NCBI GenBank assembly: GCA_015179045.1
Contig: WHUZ01000018.1
Coordinates: 434,001 to 498,000 of the forward strand
Origin: Kalaharituber pfeilii
Taxonomy: Eukaryota; Ascomycota; Pezizomycetes; Pezizales; Pezizaceae
Length of the DNA: 64,000 nt
Reading direction: 5' to 3'
Of the stretch, positions 34,854-46,400 are shown piece by piece. Under the pieces are notes generated by a model that saw only the letters and a program-made list of their open reading frames with translations, was not told where the DNA came from and ran no database searches. Made by a program: the position numbers and the translations under genes. Numbering within the stretch: the stretch's first letter is position 1; each line of letters starts with the position of its first letter.

Positions 34854-36773
34854 TCACAACTCATCCCTCACCTGCGACTTCATCGCCTCCTCCGCACCCT
34901 CCTCTCCCTTACACACGGCTGGTGTCCCGACCTCATACGTATACACACACTTCTCTGTCTCCAACACACTCCTAATCTCATTCTCCGTCGCGCAATACAG
35001 CTCCACCTTCGCGCTTCTGGGCGGGCCATTCCAGCACCTCGCCCCTCCATCATAATGCAACACCACGCCAGCCAACTTCTCCTCATGTAGCTCCTCGACA
35101 TCGTCCGTCTCAAAAACTATCCCCTTCTGCTTATCGCTCATATTGGTGTCCACAATCTCGATCCGCTTGTGGTCGCCAAGGAACGAGGAGCTGGAGTCTT
35201 TGAGAGATCGCTGGTACGACTTCTCGAAGAAGCAGAACTCGTAGGTGTATTCGCCGAAGGGGTTGGAGATACAGGTTCCTTTCAGGGGACGGAACACTTC
35301 TGCAGGACCGTAGTCTATGGAGAGCTCAGATTGCGCATTCTTAAGGGAGTTGCGTTTGGCGGTGAGATCGGTCTGGACGGTGGCAACGCGGGCTTTGGCA
35401 TCGGTGACGGCTGTCAAAAGGCAGTGTTAGGGGGACGGTAAGTTATATTTTCGGGAATGGGGAGAGCGAGGTTACCTTTCGGCTCATGTGTATCAGGGGG
35501 GATATATTCCGCCAACAGTCCGTTATCAACCATGAACTGCCTTGCCTCATCGAGTTTCTGGTGTACCCACTTGCGGATACCCTCGGGCAGATACTGCTCA
35601 ATTTTGTAAACTATACCGCAATCCCCAATCGTTAGACTTGATTGTACAGTTGTTCATGCTTGGTAAGGGGACGGAAAGCCTACTCTCCGGAACTTCCCCC
35701 TCCCCTTCCTCCGGCATCAAATCATCCCAATCAATCCCCTCCCCGCTGATCAACTCGTCTAAATCCCTTTCCTCCGCATCACTCCTCTTCCCCAACCCCA
35801 CGCTCTTCCCCGCAGCCACATAGTCATCCCACTTCCTCACTGCGGCCTTGACCCCCTCATCATTGAAATTCGGATTATACGTATCCTTCAACCCCTTCAA
35901 GATCACCTCTGCCTCCACCAAGCTCTCTCTCGCCCCCTTTTCTTCTTCCCTTACCCTCTCCAGCGCAGTCTTCAACTCCTGGATCTTCCCCTCCACAACC
36001 TCCTTGACCACATTCACCCTTTCTTTTCCCTTGACTTTAGTCTTACCGGCTTTCACTGCCTTGGCCCTCTCCCGTGCCTCAATCGTCTTCACCTCCGCAT
36101 TCAACTCCTCGACTTGAAACTCCAATGATTTAATAATCCCCTCCAACGCCTTTACCTCATCCTCCAATCCCTTCCTGATCTCCGCCGCCCTCCGTTCCAG
36201 CTCCCTTCTCTTCTCAGCCCCCTCATTCCGAATCCTGCCCCGCTCCCCAAGTAGCTTCCGAACTTTCTCTCCTACCTCGCTGCAGCGGTTTTCGCACTTC
36301 ACACCGCCAACCCCAGCCCACTCGTCGCTTCCATCGCAGCATAATTCGTAGTCGCACACGCCGTCATTGACTCGGCTGAGCGGAATATAACCCCCTACAT
36401 GCCCCGGTTGGTTTGCGCAATAGAACCCTCGAATGCCCAATTTTCCGTACGAGACATGTGAGCACGCTGAAGTACCAGGCTCGTCCGAGCCATCAGGGCA
36501 GTCGCAGTAGTCGTCATTAACCGAAGCGAAGGGGATGGTTATTGAGGGGTTTGTGAGACAGGTGAAGGTCTTTGAGGCCGAAGGAACGTATAATTTCGCA
36601 TCTAGAGTTTACCAAGAATCCCACAATTAGCTGCTTCACCGCACTCTCATCGATTGAGTATCGAGAGTTAACCTACCTTCTGGCGCAACACCCCTCGGCA
36701 AGCTCGGCTTGCCAGCTAACACCCCACTAGTCAGTAACACCGCTGTGGATGCGGACAGTAGCTGTTTGTGCAT
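34854..36773 (-). CDS. GTB1: Glucosidase II beta subunit (apparent 1-nt frameshift)
   Basis: Four exons on the reverse strand: 36677-36773, 35684-36601, 35476-35611 and 34854-35410, with GT-AG introns. Exon 1 encodes a signal peptide (KQLLSASTAVLLTSGVLAG). Exon 2 has two LDL-receptor-A-like Ca sites (YCDCPDGSDEP and DYELCCDGSDEW) and a coiled coil rich in Glu/Lys. Exon 4 holds the MRH domain (CISNPFGEYTYEFCF, then CWNGPPRSAKVELYC and CVYTYEVGTPAVC), which binds mannose. The protein ends in RDEL, a KDEL/HDEL-type retrieval signal. The catalytic alpha subunit partner trims glucose from N-glycans in the ER. In exon 3, YKIEQYLPEG and GIRKWVHQKLDEAR lie in different frames across a CCCC run at 35580-35583. 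Without one base the gene has 569 codons. Confidence 0.9.
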
Positions 36774-39700
36774 TGTTCCTTGGATTCTTCCTTCGTCGCG
36801 TATTGCTTTCTCAAGGCGTTTTCTACTTCAATTACCTTTAGGCCCTCAATTCTACCTCCGCCGCCAGAGTGAAAAGAAAAGGGTATGTAGAATAGAACGA
36901 CAATGCTCCGCTAGGACACTGGAATAATCGCAATTGAGGACGAGCTCTCCTGTAACGGTTAGAAACGTCCCAGTTGAGCTTGGCGTCACCACCAGTTATT
37001 CAGGAGTATCCAAAGTGGCCACTTGTAGCAATGTGGCTTGGCTTGGTAATCACGTGATACCAAATACCAAGAATGTGATAGAAACTCTACGCGTACTGCG
37101 GAAACGGAAGAAGCTCTGGTTACGTTTGTCATTAAAAGCTATCGGCATGGCTAGGAGAGGCCCGCTGGCCGATTGTGCCAGCTTGAGCTGAGAGTGCTCG
37201 ATGCATGACCGAGTTACGAGATCTAGAGAATACAGAATCGCACCTTGAACAGCAGAACACGAACATCGAAACATTTTACTGAGCAGCAGAATGGCTTCCA
37301 GCGCTTCCTGTAGGATGGGAAAAGAAGCAATTGTGGCTTTTAAGATTAATTTCCATTGAACAGCACTTCTGGCTGATGGTACATTTCCCTTACGCTCTCT
37401 TCAATGATATAAAACACCATTGATATAACTGTTTCTAGTCCTCAAATTCATGCGATCCTTGTGGAAAGTGGTTGATCACGTATATTTTGTCTGTTCTCGA
37501 AAGAATTCGAGGCCGTCCCTTTGGGAAACCTTTCAGGGCAGATGGAGTTACCAAAGGATGCCGAAGTCTGGCAAAAAGGTTTTGAATAAGTCCAGAGTCC
37601 CTTGAAGCAGAACCTTCTCCGAATTCCGTACTTGAAAAAGCGGCAAACACATTCTTCATCATGGTGCACACATGCCCAGTGCACTATGAAGTATTATAGC
37701 AAGAATTTTTTGAACGTCAGCTTTCCCCAAACTCCTCCATCTGGTTACGAGACTACCCGTCTATGAATGCATCAGCATTTCCAAGTTGTCGTACGCCGCC
37801 TGCGCGACTTGCATTCAGCAGTGGAATGCCGCTTCGGCAACTCAGTTCACAATGAAAGGCTCGAATGGCAAATGGTACTTGGGATAGGGCCTCCTGCGTC
37901 AGCCAAAACGCAGAATACCTGAAAGTCCATGTACAGGCTCCTTTCGAATGTCTTCGGAGAGTACTAGTACATGTCTATATCTGGACGTACAACCGACCAC
38001 CATGACTCACCGACAGCGCCACGAGAGTAATATCTCACCGGATACTGAGGATTCAGATTCTGAGGCTGGGGACATCAGCTTGTTAGCTATGCTTCCGGCA
38101 TGGGGCAAAGATTAATGGGAATCTGTATATGGAGTACAAAACTTACTAAGTTCCTACCTATGGAATTGATCAGGTACTAGTAACCAGAGCCTTTTTGGTG
38201 TTTAAGTTGTCATGCTTATCCGCCAGCCTAGTCTCGTGAACCAGACCCATTCCACGCCACCTTTTGTCCGATTGTTGTTACGATGGCCTGGGGGCTCGTG
38301 CTCTCGGATCTAGCAAAAGACAGGAGGCTGAAAATAATAGTCTGGGCACGAGGACATGGGGGCTCAAGCTAGGTTGTTTTGCGAGTGTGAGAAAATGCAG
38401 TATCTTCACTAGCTTTCATCACGTGATAGTGGTTGAAGGACCTTATGCCAAGAATCGTATATTCTTTTCGTCCCTCGTCCTTCTATGATACTACTCTAGA
38501 AATTGATAAGTGACGAGCAGCAAAAGAATGGTCACCATGGTCACACAGAAAAATTCATCATCATCCTTGCCCTTCAGCTGGAAGCATGTTACTCTCATAG
38601 ACTAATTGGCAAGTCCCTCTACCTTAGGGTCCTGAATCAATCTCGGGAAACCCGTGGCCCCTGTTTTTGTGGAAGAGCCCAGGCCCCTTGAACTGCTATC
38701 ATACCGTAGTAAGGTAAAAAAAATTTTAACCTACATCTGTTCTGCAAACAGGGTACTCGGCGAGCAAGTAATGTCCCGCTTTACCGAAAGTGATTGCCCA
38801 GAATTTACTAGCTTGGCTTTGGAATTGTTTCGGAAACGACCCTGTTGAGGTTGTATACACGTTCACGTTCCACAGGTATTCATGTGGGGAGAATGCGAAT
38901 TTTGTTGCAAATAGATCTCTCAGATAATTTGTTCGGGGAAGTGGGCGTCATTAAAGTTTAGGCACGAAACCATTCACCGTTTGCCTTTCGTCTTGGATGA
39001 AAAATTCTATGGTGCTACTGCATTAACCATGCTTTAATCTAACAGAACTTACATTGCAATCTCGATGATATCCTAACAAGTTTCTCCGCAATTGAGCTAC
39101 AGAAATAAAATGTGGTGGTTGATGGAAGTAGATCATAGTTACAAACCCTGGTTTATATCAGCAAGATTCCCGAAGAACAAGGAAACTGAATATTCTTTTG
39201 TGCAAGGGTTGGTTGAATTTGCTCGTGTGAGTGTTACATATAGATACCAGTACCTTAAGATTACTTAAGCCCGGTGTACTAGTACATGATGGATCAAGAT
39301 AAGGCAGTGTGGGCTCGCAATTGCTTGGAGTTTCGTTAGGTGCTTCTGGAGGGGTCTGGAAACTAACATGGGAAACCTTGAGACTTCTAGAAGCGGAAAT
39401 AATGCTTATTAAGCATACCCAATTTCTCACCTGGTGCATTTGTCTCATGCCATGGCTGCATAACCCCGTGCACCGGGCAGATAAAGGAATTGCGAAGGAA
39501 GAAAGGAATAAGGGCAGCTTCAATCTGGGTCTGGTTAACATAGGGTACAGTCAAGTGCTCAACCTACTGAAAGGAGGGTTTCCGAAAGAAGCAGATGTAG
39601 GTACCATAGTTGCTAGAGAGGGCAGATTCATGTTTGAAGAGGATGGAAATAACATTCTCTTCCTCACTTTCAGCAGTACCTGACTTCTCCTGATTTACTA

Positions 39701-41500
39701 CTTGCATTGCTTCCTGCGCCCCGATCTTATAGACCTCTAAACTTCCCAATGCTGCTGTTACTCTTGATTTTCCTTTGGTCAATAACTGTTTTGCGTAAAC
39801 ATACATGCGTCACACCGATGGGCAGACTTACAGCAACTGTGCTGAGATGCAACAATTGTGCGATGCAACCAAGACCAGGATCGAGCTAAGTGGAACTACA
39901 GTAAAAGAGCTTGTATAGGACCAGCTAGAAACCAAAAATGTGCTCTCGTGGATCTCAAAAGACAAAAAGTGAGGCCCAACAGTGTAGACAAGGTTTGCAT
40001 TGCTGTTATCATACTGAGATAGTTCTACGTAGGGTATTATTAACCAAGGCAAAAATCTAATTACCGGCACTAAGTGATCTACTTATGCAGAGAGCTGAAT
40101 GAGCTTACTGATCTAAGGCGTGGTCTACAGTATGATACAGCAGGCAAAGGCTATCGATCTAAAAAACCAGATTCGAAACTTGCTAAAAAACGGGAGCGGC
40201 GTCATGGTTTTAGCTACTAGTAGGCATAGAATCCTACCTACATGTTATACATCGGAGTGTGATTGGCAGATGTGAGCAGAGAAATTTGACGGCCGATAAC
40301 GATAGCAGTATGTATGATGTTCATGAATTAGTGACAACGGCCAACCAACTGACACTGCGCCGGCTTCCTACTGCTTCTTCAAATGTTGCAGGTCTGTTTA
40401 TGTCATGGGCTCCCTTCCATCGGCACTGGATGCATCTGACTGACACCGGCAAATTACCCAGCTGACATGACATGATCTTACCTCTAACTGGCATGATATC
40501 GCATGCCTACTTCATCAACCAATCATAGTAATATGCCCCTTAATGAAAAAGGGTTGTTGAAACAACCTTGAAAAGTTACATACATAGTCTTGTAACCAGG
40601 CACACATATGTGTGACTGGCCGTTATAAAATGAATTGGAGAGAATTTGCTGATTGCATAGCAGGTAAGTATGTGCTAAGCGTAAACTTACTATTTTGAGA
40701 CGGCCCTTGAGAAGTGCATTTTGAAATGCTACTAGGAACTACCTTGGTAAGCTAGTCACGTCATCCATCATATGTGTGGACGCATCTTCTACCATTTATC
40801 AATATTCATTGACCATTTTGCTCTGAACAGATCGAGACAAATGAACAATACACTGCATATAATCCATCGCAGGGTGTAATAGCAGCGTCGATTACGCTTG
40901 TGTTATTCAAAGACTCATCACCTCGGTCAATGTAGACTTATCGGTGTGGTAAAAAAAAAAAAAAAAAAAAAGAAAGAAAGAAAGAATACATCAAAATAAA
41001 AATTCTAGTTCTTGGAATAATCGAGAATACTTGGATTGGTTTGATAACAAGGATGATTAAGAGAGGACTTCAAAAGGGCCAGGATGCATATGTTACACAG
41101 TAGTAATAGGACACGATGCAGGGAAGGCTCAATTTGTGTGGGTTTCATGTCGCTTGAGCTAACCTTTTTGCGTGGACTTCATCGTGAAATGAGACAGCCA
41201 AAGCCAATGAAGCCATGCCGCACCATTCAGTCAACAAGAGATACTCCCTAGTATGTAAATTTTATTTGGTATGGCTGTTAAATGAAGCATTTGGGATGCG
41301 AAGATAGAGCAGCTCATATCTGAGAGGATCGCAATGTGGACGTGCAGCCGGTGATCCCTGCGTCCAGATTCCCGGGATTCTGACTCGTCGATGAGGCTCC
41401 AAGATTAAGGACTACGTCTAACGCCGGATTAGCGCTGCAATCGACATGTCTTTTCCCTCTCGTTTGTTTATGAGGCCATCAGGCACCAGGGGTCAAATAG
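36774..41500. other. Gene-poor region with coding-like fragments but no supported gene
   Basis: 4.7 kb. On the reverse strand near 39421-39806 there are coding-like stretches (for example EAALIPFFLRNSFICPVHG) next to splice-like sites, but the phases do not join. They may be a decayed gene. A 21-nt poly(A) followed by (GAAA)n lies at 40951-40985. No tRNA or rRNA recognised. Confidence 0.35.
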
Positions 41501-43462
41501 CAATTGAGTGTTGCGATGCGCCACCTACCCGAGGATGCCGCAACTAGCCCAGAGTTTGGTCTAGGGGCAAATCATTTTTCATGTATCATACTAGCATCAA
41601 GACTCTATCCTGCTCCCTCGCCTTTTGCGTCGGTCGCGCTCGGTTCATATTCGTTCCACAGCTGGGCGAGCGAGAGGGTTACAGTGCCTTCGCGTGGCTA
41701 CTCCAAGATTTGTCAGTTTGTAACGGGTTGTCTTCTTCGCCGATACAACAGTGGGCGGGGCGCAGGGAACCGCAACTGTAGTTGTAGAGTCGTTTAATTG
41801 GCTGGGGACGAGGATATTTAATTGGGCAGCCGGATTCGCGGGGGGCAATATATGGGGCAGGCCAGGGCAATAGCTCGTCCGTACTATAATACACTTATGC
41901 CGTCATGACGATAACTGGGGAATGGTGGGAGCCAACCAGTATTGGCGAGAAGAGCAGTTCGCCACCTGAACATGAAACATGAGCGAGAGAATGGCAAACC
42001 GGCTCAGGATCGAGGTCAAAATTCCCTCCATCATCCGCCAACAGGATTGGGCGACGCGTGATTCGCATCGCGTGTACGGCGCTGAAGTGCGGGCGTCGTA
42101 TGCTGAGCAAGCATGGGGCATCTCCACACGCAAGCTGCTTGCAATGCGCGACTCGTGGCCGGCAGCGCAATCCCCGGCTCCCCGCGCTACTCCTCGCAGG
42201 CGCGCTGTGCATGTGCTTTTTGCCAGGGTGCAAAGGAGTGAGATGCGAGGCAGTCTGGTCGAGATAGATGCCTGCACCCCCCGCGAGCGCTGGCCGTGGC
42301 TCTGGCGAGGCCGGCCCTCTCCCCTCCCCTCCCCTCCCCTCGCAGCGGGCGGCCCCTTCAGGCGCCCTCCTGGAGATATGCATACGGCCCTCCCCCCCGC
42401 ATCGCCGCCCAAAGGCTCTGCCGCGGCAGGCAAGCAGCAGTCCCAGCCCCACTGAGACTCCAGCACTTTGATCCTTGCCCCAAGCCGCTAGGGCGGCCGT
42501 CCGCACATCCTCTCCGTGTGCTCCTCTCACATCTCAGACACACTCCCTTCGCCCTCCCCAAAAAGGCCGCCCTTTCGCTGCCGGCCTTCTTTACCCTAAA
42601 CTCCACACATCTCGCTGCAACGTGTCGACGCAGGAACACACTCCTTCACATCCCCACTCCCCCAACTGGTCAGGCTTGGTGCAGCAGCAGCAGCAGCCCC
42701 ACACGCCACGGTGCATTCATATTCCTGCTTAACGTCGAGTCTACTTGTACTCGCACATCCTGCAGTTCTCCCTTCCCGAGTTGGTTGCCTGCATATCGCC
42801 TCCGGCTTTTCTCGTACCATAGGCATTGGAGCCTGATATCACTCCTTCATTTGTTTTGAGTGTATAATCGGGTACGTCTTCCCCTCTTCTCCAACCCTCT
42901 CTGGACTATCCTGGCTTGTACGCAATCCATCGTTGAGTGTCTATTGATTACTGAAACTGGTCGGCATTAGGAATTCGTTCCTGATAGAACGGTCAGCATA
43001 CAGATTAACCGTATTCCACTCGCTATTATCTACTCCCATTTTCTCATTCCTGCATATTCGATCACTTTAATACTGCCTCCTCATTCCTGACCCTTTGGTG
43101 GATTTATCTTCCATTACACAGACTGATTCGAAACCCAAGCCTTGTACCAAAGGTTCGGAGCATCAGTTTTATTCCGACAACCATTTAATAGCATTTTTCC
43201 ATTGGAACTGAGCACGTGCCATAGGGCAATAATTGATTCAGCATTTAATATTCGATTATCTAACAGTGTTGCCAATATAACTGTCGTCGTTGACTTTATT
43301 GTCAGTGTACTGTCCAGTTCGCTCAAAGATTTGTTGAAGCTAATGATAGATCTAGAAACGCTCGAGGGTCCCCACTGATCACAAGTATTCAGACATTATC
43401 TTCAAAGACATTCTTTTCTTATACGACAGGGTTTGATTACTCCTTTGTGATAAAGTCAGAAA
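41501..43462. promoter_or_regulatory. GC- and pyrimidine-rich upstream region of the 1386-aa gene
   Basis: Composition rises sharply in GC from about 42100 to 42700, with a (CTCCC)n tract at 42317-42341 and a CAG run at 42681-42695. It then becomes pyrimidine-rich and AT-rich towards the ATG at 43463. This looks like a promoter and long 5' leader. The overlapping ORFs on both strands (187-211 codons) are composition-driven and have no recognisable domain. Confidence 0.45.
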
Positions 43463-46400
43463 ATGCATCGCCTACGGACCAAGAAGTCAAAGGGACCAAA
43501 AGATGAAGCTGAGAATGAGTCTAGCGGAGGGGGGTTACTGTCATTCAAGCGGGGAAAGAACGCACCCCCGCCAGCAAAACCAGTCATAGACATAGCAGCT
43601 GCATTACCGTCGACTGATGATTTTCGAACATCACTACTGATGCCTAACCTGGCGCAAAGGTTCAGTATTCTGGCACATGAGCAAAGTGACTCTGCTTCAC
43701 AGTCTAGTTCTAAATCTGGTAACAATGATGCTCTTGCATCCTTCAATTTCTCACACAATTTTAGTGGAAGTGGGCTCCCTGATATTGCCGAAACTGGCTC
43801 TATATCTGGATCTATAACAGGCAAAAATGGAGCAGGTAATGCATGTTCTCGCGATTCTCACACTTCTGATGAGTCAACAAGTATAATGAATCGCTCAAGA
43901 CCAGGGGAAGGGAACGTTCTGTTTGGTGGGCGACAAAAGGTGTATCGGGTTGTGGCAAGCTCAGCAAGAGATTCCTCCGAGGATTCTCGGGAGCCCCGAT
44001 CTTTAGGTGGAAGAGTTTATTATGACAACGATATATCGGATTCTACCTTTGCGCGCAAGGAGAAAAAGAGGTACGAAAACTATGAACAAGAAGAAAAGGA
44101 AGATGAAGAGGTTCAAGAACATCAGCAGAAGCGCAGCTCCAGCCCGTCTCACAATAATAATCGCAATACTTCCTCGTCTACGAACTCTACTCCAACGGAC
44201 CTTACCAGATCCTCAACTGCTGCAACGTCCGTGAACTCCCAACAACAATCAGGGTCCTCAACTTCGCCAGGTATAGGCTCTACTCAGAGTGCGGCAAAGC
44301 CTCGAAGGCCGCTCTATGAGCAAGCCCTGGAAGAACAACTCCAAGAAAATTCATCGAAGCTGGATATATTCACTAGCCAACGAAGACTCGGAGCGATGAG
44401 TCCACCACCAACAAACAGCCACTCTCCAGTTGATGGTTATTCAGGCCAGAGATCGGGTGCTGCATCTCCCACTGTTGAGCGTAACAACTTTTATGACAAT
44501 TTCCACAATCAACCCTCGGCAATTGCAGTCTCTGGTGCCCTTTCAACCTTCAACTTTGGGCTCGATACGAAAGACTCTGAAGCGCCAGGGTTTAGTCAGA
44601 AGGTGGTTGGATATGATGATGACCGCTATCATCTAGTCCAACAGCAAAAGCTAGCTGCTCAGGAGCAACACGAGCAGAACCCAGCTATTCAGATTGATGA
44701 GTCAGTGCAAGAATCAAATGTAGACGATTCACAAATTCTTTCTGACAGGCGACTCTCCACCTCCTCAGCAGAAAGTCATAGTGGGGGTTTGCAGTGGGAA
44801 AAGCTCAGCTTTGACACTAGAAGCAACCGTTCGTTAGATGTACAGACTTTAGAGAAACGCCAGAGTAAGACGGAGTCACACCAGACGTTCCTGTCGACAC
44901 CAAGCTCGGATGAGTCCGAATATGAGTATGATGTTGGTGATGAGAGTTTTGAGTCTTTGAGGAGTGGAAAACCAGTCGTTGGATTAGGCTTGCAGAGTGA
45001 GGATGGGAACCCAGAAATTGCGCCTCTACGGCCTCGCAAGCACACCTCACGGCCGTCGACATCAGGTTCAGACCGACATAGCACTACATCTACCATCGAA
45101 CAACAAACAGCAATAAATGGAGAGTATCATAGTGACAAGGCAATCCCAATTACAAACGGGAAGCGCCCACTATCACCAATTTCACCCCATCTTACCGCAA
45201 ATGATGAGGACTCACCAACCTTACCGCCTGTTCAGGGGCTCAGCGTCCTTGTGCGACAGCACCTTCGAACAGACTCAGGGCGTTCCTCCATTTATGCTGC
45301 TTCAACCTACACATCCCGATCTCGAATTTCACGCCAGAACACACAGACTGACTATTCATCCACTGTAGGGCAAAAGCCAAGCGGTGTTGGAAAGTTACCC
45401 CATGGAAATGATCCAGCCATGCCAAGCGGAGCCTCTGGTAGCAGCGGTGGTAATCTCTGGGAATTTGATGATTGGGATGGCGGTTATTATGGAGAGGATC
45501 AGGGTGAACCTGAGAGTCCTAGCTCACTGACTCATCCTGCTTTCCGCAAACGCAGCGGTGAAAGCGATCGAAGCGTTGTTGAAGAGGTGGAAGATGGAGC
45601 GAACGGCAAAAGAGATGGGGATGATTGGGCGAGGGGCAAAGAGCAGGTATCGGATAGGAGTGGAAACCAGTCTAGTGATGATGACCAAGATAGGGATTGG
45701 GAAGATGAGCTGGCTCATCGAAAGAGGCTTGTCCAGGCAAACCTTAGGGAACACGAAAGCCGATCCAATTCCCCGGTACCAGAATTTGCACGGGAAACCA
45801 GGCCCAGAAGCCCAGGCCCATTAGAATCACTCAAAAAGAAGACTTCAAATGGAATGTTAAACAGTGAAGGCGGGAGTAAGGCCATGAGAATGCTCAGTAT
45901 GGGTGGGGGAGATCTAAGAGATGAATTTACCAGACAAGAAGAGGAGAGATTGAGGGAAACTGTTCGTGGTGTCAAAAATTTGCCTCTGAGGGACCCTCGG
46001 GGACAATATCCACCACATCCACAGGACCGAGATTTTCGACAAGGGCCGCATTTCATGCATCCAAGTCAACGTCCCCACCAAGGAATGCCACCGCATATGG
46101 GGAATAGGCAACCGGCTCATGTTGATGAACATCCTGCAATGCGCCAGCGCCCTCATCTTCACCCCGGCCCCCCCCCCCAACATGGCCCTCCTGGCGGCCC
46201 GCATGGGCCTCCTCATGGGCTACCAGTTCCAGGCCGGTCTCCGATGAGAGGACCCTCCCTCAGGAGTCAGCCATCCCGAGAGCGTTTGCAGAACAGAGAC
46301 AATTCACCTAGGCTCATGAGTCCTCCGAGAGGTGGTGATCCACTTGATCCCCGCTTGGGAGGCGATCGGCAGTATGATGGTCCATATGGGCCCCCGCATA

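Noticed and set aside
39158..39806. Coding-like fragments on the reverse strand (for example PVHGVMQPWHETNAPG) with splice-like sites
   Set aside because: The exon phases do not agree at either proposed junction and no family is recognised. It may be a decayed gene, but it is not supportable as a feature.
41895..42859. ORFs of 159-211 codons on both strands in the GC-rich leader
   Set aside because: Open frames follow from high GC and low stop density. No domain, and both strands are equally open.
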